A stretch of 64,000 nt of DNA, from positions 248,001 to 312,000 of the forward strand of contig NZ_FOGI01000007.1 in the NCBI RefSeq assembly GCF_900111175.1. The letters are read 5' to 3'. The translations under genes and the position numbers were made by a program. The notes below the pieces were generated by a model. That model did not search any database. It saw nothing but the letters and a program-made list of their open reading frames with translations, and was not told the origin of the DNA. How positions within the stretch are numbered: position 1 is the first letter of the stretch; each line of letters begins with the position of its first letter. Shown here piece by piece: positions 44,278 to 52,400 of this stretch. The DNA is from Actinokineospora terrae. GTDB taxonomy: Bacteria > Actinomycetota > Actinomycetes > Mycobacteriales > Pseudonocardiaceae.

Positions 44278-45126
44278 ATGACGATCCTGGTGACCGGGGC
44301 TACCGGACAGCTCGGCGGCCTCGCCGTGCGCCACCTGCTCGACCGCGTGCCCGCCGCCGACCTCGCCGTCTCCGTGCGCGACGCGAGCAAGGCCGCCGAC
44401 CTGGCCGACCAGGGCGTCGACGTCCGGCAGGGCGACTTCAGCGCGCCGGAGACCCTGCGCTTCGACGGCGTCGACACCCTGCTGCTCATCTCCACCAACG
44501 GCCCGGACGAGATCCGCCTGACCGAGCAGAACGCCGCCGTGGACGCGGCCGCCCGCGCGGGCGTCAAGCGGATCGTCTACACCAGCGTCAGCGACGCCAC
44601 GACCTCGCCGCTGGGCCTGGCCAAGGTCCACGCGGGCACCGAGGCGCGGATCAAGGCCAGCGGCGTGGCGCACACGTTCCTGCGCAACGGCATGTACCAC
44701 GAGAACTACCTGGTCAGCCTCCCGCACGCGCTGGAGACCGGCACCCTCATCACCGCGACGGGCACCGGCCGCGTCGCCTCCGCCAGCCGCGACGACCTGG
44801 CCCTCGCCGCCGCGATCGTCGTCTCCGGCGAGGGGCACGACGGGGCGGTCTACGAGCTGACCGGCCCCCGCGCGTGGAACTTCGACGAACTCGCCGCGAT
44901 CGCCTCCGACGTCAGCGGCAAGCCGGTCACGCACCTCAGCGTGCCGGGGGAGGACTTCCAGGCCAACCTGCTCGCGGCGGGCCTGCCCGGGTTCCTGGCC
45001 GCGCTGTTCACCGACATCCAGGTCAACATCGGTCTCGGCGTGCTCAGCGAGGTCACGTCCGAGCTGGGCACGCTCATCGGGCGCGAGCCCAAGACGATCG
45101 AAGAGGCCGTGCGCGACGCCCACTGA
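44278..45126 (+). CDS. NmrA-family NAD(P)-binding oxidoreductase (quinone reductase 2-like)
   Basis: 282-residue atypical short-chain dehydrogenase. The N-terminal MTILVTGATGQLGGLAV is the Rossmann motif. DTLLLISTNGPDEIR and RIVYTSVSDATTSPLGLAKVH follow, and HTFLRNGMYHENYL completes the YtfG/QOR2-like pattern. It probably reduces quinones with NADPH. Control by the divergent HxlR protein is the classical qorR-qor2 arrangement. The ATG has GAGGGAG upstream. Confidence 0.9.
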   Translation: MTILVTGATGQLGGLAVRHLLDRVPAADLAVSVRDASKAADLADQGVDVRQGDFSAPETLRFDGVDTLLLISTNGPDEIRLTEQNAAVDAAARAGVKRIVYTSVSDATTSPLGLAKVHAGTEARIKASGVAHTFLRNGMYHENYLVSLPHALETGTLITATGTGRVASASRDDLALAAAIVVSGEGHDGAVYELTGPRAWNFDELAAIASDVSGKPVTHLSVPGEDFQANLLAAGLPGFLAALFTDIQVNIGLGVLSEVTSELGTLIGREPKTIEEAVRDAH

Positions 45127-45194
45127 CGGCGGCGACGGCGGTGGCCGATAGAAAGGGTCACCGGCAGACGAGCCTCCCAGGCCAGACGCCGAAG

Positions 45195-45231
45195 CAGCCC
45201 CCGTGACACACGCGCCGTGTCGCGGGGGCTG
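45195..45231. terminator. Bidirectional hairpin terminator
   Basis: Stem CAGCCCCCGTGACAC / GTGTCGCGGGGGCTG with one mismatch, between the convergent oxidoreductase and PucR-type genes. Confidence 0.75.
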
Positions 45232-45236
45232 TGCAA

Positions 45237-46355
45237 TTAAGAAGCCAGACGAGCAGCCTCTACGGCCAAGAGCAGCTCCGCGCCATCCCGGGGACGCGCT
45301 GGGTCTCGCCCGGTCAGCTCTTGCACCCGTCGAATCCGGTACCGCACGGTGTTGGGGTGCACGAACAACAGCTCTGCCGCCTCTTTGGCTGACCCCGCGA
45401 CCTCGAACCACGCGACCAGGGTCCGGATCAGCACGTCCCGCTCACTCGCCGGTAGCGCCAACAGCCCACCCAGCACCATCCGCGACAGTTCGACGGCGAG
45501 CTTCGGTGAGCCCGCGACAAGACTCGTCACCGCGCGATCACCGAACACCACCACACCGTTCTCGCCCGGTGCTAGACACCGCAAGGCGATCCGCGCCCGC
45601 TGCACCGCCCACGGCAAGTGCCGCAACGAAACCACCGGGCTCACACCCACGGCTCCCGACAGCGTCTGCCGCACCGGAGTCAGATCTCCCCGTGGCACCA
45701 ACAGGATCGTCCCCAAGGAGTGCGCCACATACCGCCAGTGCGAGGGGAGCCCGTTGGCGCCAACGGCGACGACGAACTGACCGTTCGCCGGTAGCCCCAA
45801 CGCACGTGCAGCTTCCTCGTACTCGTAGTCGCGCGACAGCCGCCCTTCCAGTAACGCCTCCGCGACCGCGTCCCTGTCATGCCGGGCGGAGTCCGCAGCG
45901 AAGTCGCTATAGGCGGTGGCGATCGCATCCGAGTACGAGTCGATGATGCGCCACACGGTCGCGCTTATCGGCAACAACTGTTCGGGCGTAAGAAGGCCAG
46001 GCGGGATAGCCCGTTCCATCAACGCCTCATAGGTGAACGTCCCCGCGATCCGGAAAGCCCGCAGCACCGCCGAGAGCGGGATGCCCTGCATAGCCTGGGC
46101 GCGTCCGGTTTTACGCGCCGCGTCCAGCGCTACCTCGCTGCCCTCGATGAACGCTGTGAACGCGTGCCGCAGATTGACCTCGCACACCTTGCGCAGCTCG
46201 GCGGGCGTTACCTCGTTGACCCTGCGGTAAGAGGCTTCCTTCTCGGTGAGCTCCTCGGCCAGCTCGTCCGCGAGCTCCGCTACCCGCGCTAGCTGGGCTT
46301 TCGCCAGGTCACGCAGCTCGGGAGGCAGCGGCGACCTGGTCGTCGGGGCGGCCAC
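45237..46355 (-). CDS. PucR/CdaR-type transcriptional regulator
   Basis: 372 residues. The helical N-terminal sensor region (about 10-160) is followed by a degenerate GGDEF-like middle. The C-terminal PucR helix-turn-helix carries VAWFEVAGSAKEAAELLFVHPNTVRYRIRRVQELTGRD, near residues 314-350. Such proteins regulate catabolic or secondary-metabolic genes. Codon usage across the gene is less GC3-biased than its neighbours (gta, cta, tct, ctt codons). The target is unknown; the divergent side is 60 nt from the isochorismate synthase stop, so no obvious partner gene. Confidence 0.88.
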   Translation of the reverse strand: MAAPTTRSPLPPELRDLAKAQLARVAELADELAEELTEKEASYRRVNEVTPAELRKVCEVNLRHAFTAFIEGSEVALDAARKTGRAQAMQGIPLSAVLRAFRIAGTFTYEALMERAIPPGLLTPEQLLPISATVWRIIDSYSDAIATAYSDFAADSARHDRDAVAEALLEGRLSRDYEYEEAARALGLPANGQFVVAVGANGLPSHWRYVAHSLGTILLVPRGDLTPVRQTLSGAVGVSPVVSLRHLPWAVQRARIALRCLAPGENGVVVFGDRAVTSLVAGSPKLAVELSRMVLGGLLALPASERDVLIRTLVAWFEVAGSAKEAAELLFVHPNTVRYRIRRVQELTGRDPARPRDGAELLLAVEAARLAS

Positions 46356-46415
46356 CGCTCGACTCTAGCCGGTTGTGAACCTGTTTCCTACCGGCCGTTA
46401 GCTTGGCGCCCGGCA

Positions 46416-47537
46416 CTAGAGCCCGAGGGCCTGCAACAAGGTGCGCAACTTGGCCTCGGTCTCGGCCAGCTCGGCGGCCGGGTCCGAGTCCGGCATGATC
46501 CCCGCGCCCGCGAACAGCCGCATCTCGTTCGCCCGGACCTGCGCGCAGCGGATCGCCAGTACCCACTGCCCGTCGCCGTCCGCGGTGCACCAGCCGACGG
46601 CGCCGCTGTAGAAGCCCCGGTCGAACGGCTCGAGCTCGGCGATCGCGGCCCGCGCGGCCCAGGTCGGCGTCCCGCACACCGCCGGGGTCGGGTGCAGCGC
46701 GGCCGCCAACCGCAGTGACGACACACCCCGGTCCACCAGCTCCCCGCCGACCCGGGTCGACAGGTGCCACATCGTGGGCGTGCCGACCAGCGACGGCCCC
46801 TCCACCGACAGCTCCCGGCAGAACGGCCGCAGCACCTCCACCACCGACTCGACCACCACCCGGTGCTCGGCCTGGTTCTTCGCCGAGGCCAGCAGCGCCG
46901 CCGCGTTCGCCCGATCGGTGGACGGATCACCCCCGCGGGGGAGGGACCCCGCCAGCGGGTTCGACACCACCCGGCCGCCGTCGCGCTCCAGCAGCAGCTC
47001 CGGGCTGGCCCCCAGCAGAGTCGACCCGTCGGGCAGCGGGGCGGCGAAGGTGTACCCGAGTGGGTTGGTCGCGGTCAGCCCGGACAGCAGCGCGCCGACC
47101 CGCACCGGCTCGTCGAACAGCAGCCGCGACGACCTCGCCAGCACCACCTTGCGCAGCTCGTGATCGGCACGCAGCGCACTCACCGCGGCCGCCACCGCGC
47201 GCCGGTACCCGGCGGCGTCGGGCACGTCGGTGACCTCGGGCCGGGCGGGCACCCACGGCTCGACCGGCCGGTACGGGTGCACCCCGCCAGCGCGCCGAGC
47301 GGACTCGGGTACCACCAGGTGGGCGGGGGTGTCCTGGCTGAACGGGATCGCGCCCACCGCGAACGGGGCGCCGGTGTCGACCAGCTGCTTGGTGACCTGG
47401 GCGGCCAGCTCGTCGGGGTCGGTGTCGGCCACGACCGCCCTGCTGCCCTCGGCTGCCACGGTGACCCCGGGCCCGGCCAGCACGAACGACCCCGGCTGGT
47501 ACCCCTCGACCAGCGCTGCGGCCCGACCACCGTCCAT
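46416..47537 (-). CDS. Isochorismate synthase
   Basis: 373-residue chorismate-utilising (MST-family) enzyme converting chorismate to isochorismate. Conserved C-terminal blocks: LGASPELLLERDGGRVVSNPLAGSLPRG, KNQAEHRVVVESVVEVL, VGTPTMWHLSTRVGG, HPTPAVCGTPTWAARAAI, DRGFYSGAVGWCTADGDG and FAGAGIMPDSDPAAELAETEAKL. It could serve menaquinone (MenF) or a catechol/salicylate siderophore (DhbC/MbtI). No dhb or men cluster is adjacent and no iron box was found in front of it. The ATG at 47537 lies close to the IHF terminator. Confidence 0.9.
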   Translation of the reverse strand: MDGGRAAALVEGYQPGSFVLAGPGVTVAAEGSRAVVADTDPDELAAQVTKQLVDTGAPFAVGAIPFSQDTPAHLVVPESARRAGGVHPYRPVEPWVPARPEVTDVPDAAGYRRAVAAAVSALRADHELRKVVLARSSRLLFDEPVRVGALLSGLTATNPLGYTFAAPLPDGSTLLGASPELLLERDGGRVVSNPLAGSLPRGGDPSTDRANAAALLASAKNQAEHRVVVESVVEVLRPFCRELSVEGPSLVGTPTMWHLSTRVGGELVDRGVSSLRLAAALHPTPAVCGTPTWAARAAIAELEPFDRGFYSGAVGWCTADGDGQWVLAIRCAQVRANEMRLFAGAGIMPDSDPAAELAETEAKLRTLLQALGL

Positions 47538-47599
47538 CTCTCCATCATGCCCAGCGACCGGCTGGCGGACCCGTCGGCGCGGCTATGGCGTTGGCCACG

Positions 47600-47643
47600 A
47601 AAAAAACCGCAGGTGGGCGCCGAGAACGGCACCCACCCGCGGT
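47600..47643 (-). terminator. Rho-independent terminator with T-tract after ihf
   Basis: Read on the minus strand, an imperfect GC-rich stem (47606-47643) is followed by seven T residues. A T-run this clear is rare in the window. Confidence 0.8.
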
Positions 47644-47664
47644 TGCTGTGGCGCTCTGGTGGAG

Positions 47665-47976
47665 CTAGTTGAGCGCGTCGATGAGCGCGGAGCGCTGGCG
47701 GTCGCCAAGGCCCGCTGCCCGGCGGTCCGGGTCGATCCCGGCCTGCTCGAGCAGGGCGGCCACCTTGACCGCGCCGAGGCCGGGGACGGCCTTGAGCAGG
47801 GCGGCGACCTTCGTCTTGCCGATGGTCTTGTCGTCCTTGGCCTTGCCGAGCACCGACGCGATGGTCCGCTCACCGGACTTGATCTGCGCCAGCAGCTCGG
47901 ACCGGGCCTTGCGGGCCTCGGCTGCCTTGGCGAGCGCATCGGCCCGCTGCTCGGGAGTCAACGTGGGCAGAGCCAA
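47665..47976 (-). CDS. ihf: Actinobacterial integration host factor (mIHF)
   Basis: 103-residue nucleoid protein, essential in mycobacteria, binding and bending DNA. The chain MALPTLTPEQRADALAKAAEA, then RSELLAQIKSG, KVAALLKAVPGLGAVKVAALLEQAGID with the helix-two-turn-helix around PGLGAVKV, is diagnostic. The start is TTG 47976, with AAAGGA 8 nt upstream; the longer frame upstream is not conserved. Transcribed alone with a strong terminator. Confidence 0.92.
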   Translation of the reverse strand: MALPTLTPEQRADALAKAAEARKARSELLAQIKSGERTIASVLGKAKDDKTIGKTKVAALLKAVPGLGAVKVAALLEQAGIDPDRRAAGLGDRQRSALIDALN

Positions 47977-48359
47977 CGTGCTAGTCCTTTCCCTCTTCAC
48001 CCGACCGCGGCAGCGGACGGGCCAGCTGTGGTTCGTGGGCATCGCGGCTACCGACGGTGACCGAAGCGGATTGTTCAGCCCGCCCCGGCCGCACCGTGCG
48101 ACCCGGGGACCGGATGCCTTTCACCAGTAAACGACACCTCGGAGGGCAACATACCCCCGACACGCGCAAAGGTCTTGTTCAGCGCACCCGCGGCCACCTC
48201 GCGACGCAGCGTGACAGCATGATCAACTAGCCAAATTGGACTGTTTCACCCGTGTTGCCCGGAGCGGGAAAGCACTATCGTCGGGTCCTACCGGCGGGTA
48301 AGTCGCCGGTCGCGCGTCGGGGCCCGATCCGTCAACCCGCCCCCAGGGAGCAACCAACG
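47977..48359. promoter_or_regulatory. Divergent intergenic region ihf / acyl-CoA synthetase
   Basis: 383 nt with no gene. It must contain the promoters of ihf (minus) and of the acyl-CoA synthetase (plus). I see no riboswitch, strong hairpin or recognised operator. Confidence 0.4.
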
Positions 48360-49991
48360 ATGCTGAGCACGATGCAGGACGGCAACCTGTCGATCGCCAC
48401 GCTGCTGCGCCACGGCGCCAGGGTGCACGCGACCGCCACGGTCACCACGTGGACCGGCACCGAGGGCCGCTCGGCGACCTTCGCCGAGGTCGGCACCGAG
48501 GCGGCGAAGCTGGCCAATGCGCTGCGCGGGCTGGGCGTCACCGGCGACCAGCGGGTCGGCACGTTCATGTGGAACAACCAGGAGCACCTCACCGCGTACC
48601 TGGCCGTCCCCGCCATGGGCGCCGTGCTGCACACGCTCAACATCCGGCTGTTCCCCGAGCAGTTGACCTACATCGTCAACCACGCCGAGGACCACGTGAT
48701 CATCGTGGACGCCTCGGTCGCGCCGCTGCTGGCGAGGATCCTGCCCGGTTGCCCTACCGTCCAGCACGTCATCGTCGCCAACGGACCGGCGGAAGCGCTG
48801 ACCGCGCCCGATCACATCACCGTCCACTCTTACGCGGACTTGCTGGAGAAGGCTTCCGGCGAGTTCGAGTGGCCAGAGGTAGACGAACGCACCGCGGCCG
48901 CGATGTGTTACACCTCAGGCACTACCGGTAACCCCAAGGGCGTCGTGTACTCCCACCGGTCGATCTGGCTGCACTCGATGCAGGTGTGCATGCCGGACGG
49001 GATGCAGATCTCCTCGGCCGACCGCACACTCGTGATCGTGCCGCAGTTCCACGCGATGTCCTGGGGCATCCCGTACGCGGCGTTCATGACCGGGGCGTCG
49101 CTGATCATGCCGGACCGGTTCCTGCAGCCGGAACCGTTGGCGCAGATGATCGCCACGCTCAAGCCGACCCAGTCGGCCGCCGTTCCCACTATCTGGCAGG
49201 GCGTGCTCTCTTACCTCGACCAGAACCCGGTAGACCTGTCCTCGCTGCGTGAGGTCGTCGTCGGAGGAGCGGCCTGTCCGCCCGCGATGATGCACGCGTT
49301 CTCGGAGAAGTACGGGCTATACATCGTGCACGCGTGGGGTATGACCGAGACCTCGCCTCTTGGCACGCTCAGCCGTCCACCGGTGGAGATCTCCGAAGAG
49401 GAGACCTGGCGCTACCGGTACACACAGGGCCGCCTGCCTGCCGGTGTCTCCGCTCGTCTTATCGGTGACGACGGCCAGGAAGTGCCGTGGGACGGGGAAA
49501 GCGTGGGCGAGCTGGAGGTCCGCGGCCCGTGGATCGCGGGCGCCTACTACAAGCCGGAGCCGGAGGACGTCGCCAAGTTCGTCGACGGCTGGCTGCGCAC
49601 CGGCGACGTCGGCACGCTGACCCCGGACGGTTTCCTCTCGCTCACCGACCGCTCCAAGGACATCATCAAGTCCGGCGGCGAGTGGATTTCCTCGGTGGAG
49701 CTGGAGAACCACGTGATGGCGCACCCCGCGGTCGCCGAGGCGGCGGTCATCGGCATCCCCGACGCGAGGTGGGACGAGCGCCCGCTGGTGTCGGTCGTGC
49801 TGCGCCCCGGGGCCACCGCCACCGCCGACGACCTGCGCGAGTTCCTCGGCGCGAAGGTCGCCAAGTGGCAGCTCCCGGAGAACTGGGCCTTTGTGGAAGA
49901 GGTCCCCAAGACCAGCGTGGGCAAGTTCGACAAGAAGGTCCTGCGGGCCGCCCACGCACAGGGCAAGCTCGACGTCAAGCACCTCGACTGA
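48360..49991 (+). CDS. Long-chain fatty acid-CoA ligase (FadD-like)
   Basis: 543-residue ANL-superfamily adenylate-forming enzyme activating a fatty acid with ATP and CoA. The AMP-binding signature is CYTSGTTGNPKGVVYSHRS near residue 182. HAWGMTETSPLGTLSRP is the A5 motif, WLRTGDVGTLTPDGFLSLTDRSKDIIKSGGEWIS the A7-A8 hinge, and TSVGKFDKKVLR carries the catalytic lysine. The ATG at 48360 follows GGGAGC. Codons between about 48800 and 49480 are less GC-biased (tct, act, gta, ctt) than the rest. The chain length of the substrate is not known. Confidence 0.9.
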   Translation: MLSTMQDGNLSIATLLRHGARVHATATVTTWTGTEGRSATFAEVGTEAAKLANALRGLGVTGDQRVGTFMWNNQEHLTAYLAVPAMGAVLHTLNIRLFPEQLTYIVNHAEDHVIIVDASVAPLLARILPGCPTVQHVIVANGPAEALTAPDHITVHSYADLLEKASGEFEWPEVDERTAAAMCYTSGTTGNPKGVVYSHRSIWLHSMQVCMPDGMQISSADRTLVIVPQFHAMSWGIPYAAFMTGASLIMPDRFLQPEPLAQMIATLKPTQSAAVPTIWQGVLSYLDQNPVDLSSLREVVVGGAACPPAMMHAFSEKYGLYIVHAWGMTETSPLGTLSRPPVEISEEETWRYRYTQGRLPAGVSARLIGDDGQEVPWDGESVGELEVRGPWIAGAYYKPEPEDVAKFVDGWLRTGDVGTLTPDGFLSLTDRSKDIIKSGGEWISSVELENHVMAHPAVAEAAVIGIPDARWDERPLVSVVLRPGATATADDLREFLGAKVAKWQLPENWAFVEEVPKTSVGKFDKKVLRAAHAQGKLDVKHLD

Positions 49992-50104
49992 GCCGGTCGC
50001 CGTCCCGGGACGCCCACCCGGCGTCCCGGGTACCGCCGAACGGGGACACCGGTTCACCCTGCTAGGTAAGGTCTTGGCGTCGCGACTTACCCGGAGGTGC
50101 CACC

Positions 50105-50659
50105 CTGCCCCGCGATAACCGCAAGCTCAACCCCACGTCCTTCGTGGTGCTGGGCATGCTCGCCCACGGCCCGGCGACCAGTTACGACCTCAAGCAGCGG
50201 GTCGCCTTCACCATCGGCAACTTCTGGGCCTTCGCCCACTCGCAGCTCTACGACGAGCCCGCGCGCCTGGCCGAGGCGGGCCTGCTGACCGCGACCGAGG
50301 AAGAGGGCGGCCGCCGCAGGCGCACCTACGCCATCACCGACGACGGCCGCGCCGCCCTGTCCGACTGGCTCGCCTCGCCCACCCCCGAGGAGACCGAGGT
50401 CCGCGACCTCGGCCTGCTCAAGCTCTTCTTCGCCACCTTCGCGGGCCCCGGCGACCTCCCCACCCTCGCCCACACCCGCCGCGACTCCCACCGCGTCCGC
50501 GCGGACGGCTACCAGGCGCTCTACGACCAGATCGCGCCGTACGCGGACAAGTGGCAGGTGAAGTCCCTCGAACTGGGCATCCGCATCGAGCGCACGGTCG
50601 AGGAGTTCTGGACCGAGTTCATCGACAGCCTCGACGCCGAGACCCCGCCAGGGCAGTAG
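50105..50659 (+). CDS. PadR-family regulator, apparent CTG start
   Basis: 184 residues if started at CTG 50105. PadR winged helix with the conserved opening RKLNPTSFVVLGMLAHGPATSYDLKQRV and SQLYDEPARLAEAGLLT, then the Vir-type C-terminal helices (EVRDLGLLKLFFATFAG). The only standard starts (GTG 50141, 50144) would delete the conserved first helix. The CTG is 7 nt after GGAGG, which makes it the best initiator. It lies 112 nt after the acyl-CoA synthetase and probably regulates it or itself; phenolic or fatty acid ligands are typical for the family. Confidence 0.8.
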   Translation: MPRDNRKLNPTSFVVLGMLAHGPATSYDLKQRVAFTIGNFWAFAHSQLYDEPARLAEAGLLTATEEEGGRRRRTYAITDDGRAALSDWLASPTPEETEVRDLGLLKLFFATFAGPGDLPTLAHTRRDSHRVRADGYQALYDQIAPYADKWQVKSLELGIRIERTVEEFWTEFIDSLDAETPPGQ

Positions 50660-50663
50660 CGGG

Positions 50664-52322
50664 TCAGCCCGCGCAGGACGGGGGTTGGCAGAGCAGGCCG
50701 CTGAGGGCCTTGTAGAAGATGGCGCCGATCTTGGTGGGGTCCGGGGTGACGAAGGCCTGGCCGCCGGTGGGGGTGGTGATCGCTTGCAGTTCGGCGAGGT
50801 CGGCGTCCGGGCCGATGCCGATGCCGATGAGCTGCAGGGGGCGGCGGGGGTCCTGGAGCTTGGCCAGTTCCTCCAGCAGTTGCGATCGGCTGATGCCGTC
50901 CGGGTCCTCGTTCTCGCCGTCGGTCAGCACCACCACCAGGTTGATCCGGCCCGGCTCCCAGTTCTCCCGGCCGGACTTGTAGGCGGCCAGCACGCTGTCG
51001 TACAGCCCGGTGGCCCCGCCCTTGATGGCCTTGACGCCGCGCAGCTTGTCCAGGGCGCCGGTGTTGAGCTGTTCGGTGACCGGGAGCACGGGCAGCAGTT
51101 CGCGGTAGTCCTTGGTGCCGTCGAGCTTGGTGGCGAACAGCCACATGCCGAACTTGGTGGTGGGCCGGAACAACCCGATGCCCACCTCGGCCGCCTTGAT
51201 CGTCACCGCCATCCGGTCCAGCCCGGTGCCGGGCACCGGTTCGGCCATCGAGCCGGACACGTCGAGCAGCACCTGCATGCGGGAGCTCAGGTTCACCCCG
51301 GCCCACTGGTTCAGCAGCTGGTCGACGTCGTCGGTCGGCGGTAGCGGGATCGGGGCCTTGGACTCGATCGTGGTGCGGCCATCGGCGGAGCGGTCGCGCA
51401 GGACGGTGCCGTCCGGGCCGCGGAAACCCGCGTCGCCCAAGGCGGTCATGGACTCGGCCTTGCGCAGTTCGTCCAGGAGTCGTTGGGCTACCGGTAGTGC
51501 TGCCTGCGACGCGTTGGGTAACACCGTGTACGGGAAGTCCAAGGACGGCACATCGGCGTAGGTAGCCACTAGAGGGAACGCGGTGGTGCTTGCGTTGTGG
51601 CGTAAGAGAGTGCTCTCCGGGGTCGGAAAGACACTCAGCGGCGCTGAAGGGCTGTTCGTACCCGGTAAGCGCGCATAGAGGTCCGAGGTCTGGGGGAGTG
51701 TGTTCTGCGCCAGCTTCCGTAGTGACGTCGTGGTGGCCGCTGCTGGATCCGCGACCGCAGCGGCAGCCGCGCGTATGCCCAAGAGCGTGGACAGGCCAGA
51801 CGGGTCTCGAGACGGGTCGGAGATGCCTACGGGGTTGATCTCCAGCGCCTGCGCCCACGTCGGCTTGTTGCCCGGCCACCCGAGCCCCACGGCGACGTCC
51901 TCCGTCATCGCCAGGACTACGGGCGTGGACGCGACCGGCGTGCCGCTCAGCTCGACGTTCCAGGCGCCCTTCTGGTGCGCGCGGCGCAGCCACAGGGTCG
52001 ACTCGGGCAGCCACACGTCCGGCAGCGGCGTGCCATCCGACACGATCAGGGCCTCGGCGACCGCGTTCGACTCACGGGGCGACACCTGTACCTGCGTGCA
52101 GGCGTCGTTCACCCTGTTCGCCGCTGTCTGCACTATCGGCGCCAGGTCAGGCGTTACCGCGACAGCTAACGTCGCCTGGGCACAGCTCGCCGTGGTTGGG
52201 CGGTTGCTGACCGTGTCCAGCGCGAACCAACCGCCCACCACGAGTGCCAGCAGGACGACCAGGAGCAGCGCGGTCGAGCGGAAGCCCCATTTCGGTCGCC
52301 TGGGCGACGAGTGTCGTCCCAT
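50664..52322 (-). CDS. Membrane-anchored VWA-domain protein with binding-protein-like region
   Basis: 552 residues. One N-terminal membrane helix (ALLLVVLLALVVGGWFAL, about 18-35) anchors an extracytoplasmic chain. Residues ~45-330 resemble a periplasmic solute-binding protein (LAVAVTPDLAPIVQTAANRVND, LPDVWLPESTLWL). The C-terminal ~200 residues are a von Willebrand A domain with the MIDAS motif QVLLDVSGSMAEP near residue 350 and LVVVLTDGENEDPDG. This combination is common in actinobacteria and presumed to act in envelope protein interactions; role unknown. It overlaps neither neighbour. The 3' two thirds contain stretches with relaxed codon bias. Confidence 0.85.
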   Translation of the reverse strand: MGRHSSPRRPKWGFRSTALLLVVLLALVVGGWFALDTVSNRPTTASCAQATLAVAVTPDLAPIVQTAANRVNDACTQVQVSPRESNAVAEALIVSDGTPLPDVWLPESTLWLRRAHQKGAWNVELSGTPVASTPVVLAMTEDVAVGLGWPGNKPTWAQALEINPVGISDPSRDPSGLSTLLGIRAAAAAVADPAAATTTSLRKLAQNTLPQTSDLYARLPGTNSPSAPLSVFPTPESTLLRHNASTTAFPLVATYADVPSLDFPYTVLPNASQAALPVAQRLLDELRKAESMTALGDAGFRGPDGTVLRDRSADGRTTIESKAPIPLPPTDDVDQLLNQWAGVNLSSRMQVLLDVSGSMAEPVPGTGLDRMAVTIKAAEVGIGLFRPTTKFGMWLFATKLDGTKDYRELLPVLPVTEQLNTGALDKLRGVKAIKGGATGLYDSVLAAYKSGRENWEPGRINLVVVLTDGENEDPDGISRSQLLEELAKLQDPRRPLQLIGIGIGPDADLAELQAITTPTGGQAFVTPDPTKIGAIFYKALSGLLCQPPSCAG

Positions 52323-52400
52323 GGCCTACCTCTCGTGGGAAGGGGTGGCGCCATGCTAGACGCCATCAGCCCCCACGAGAAGCCGTCATGTGAACGGACC

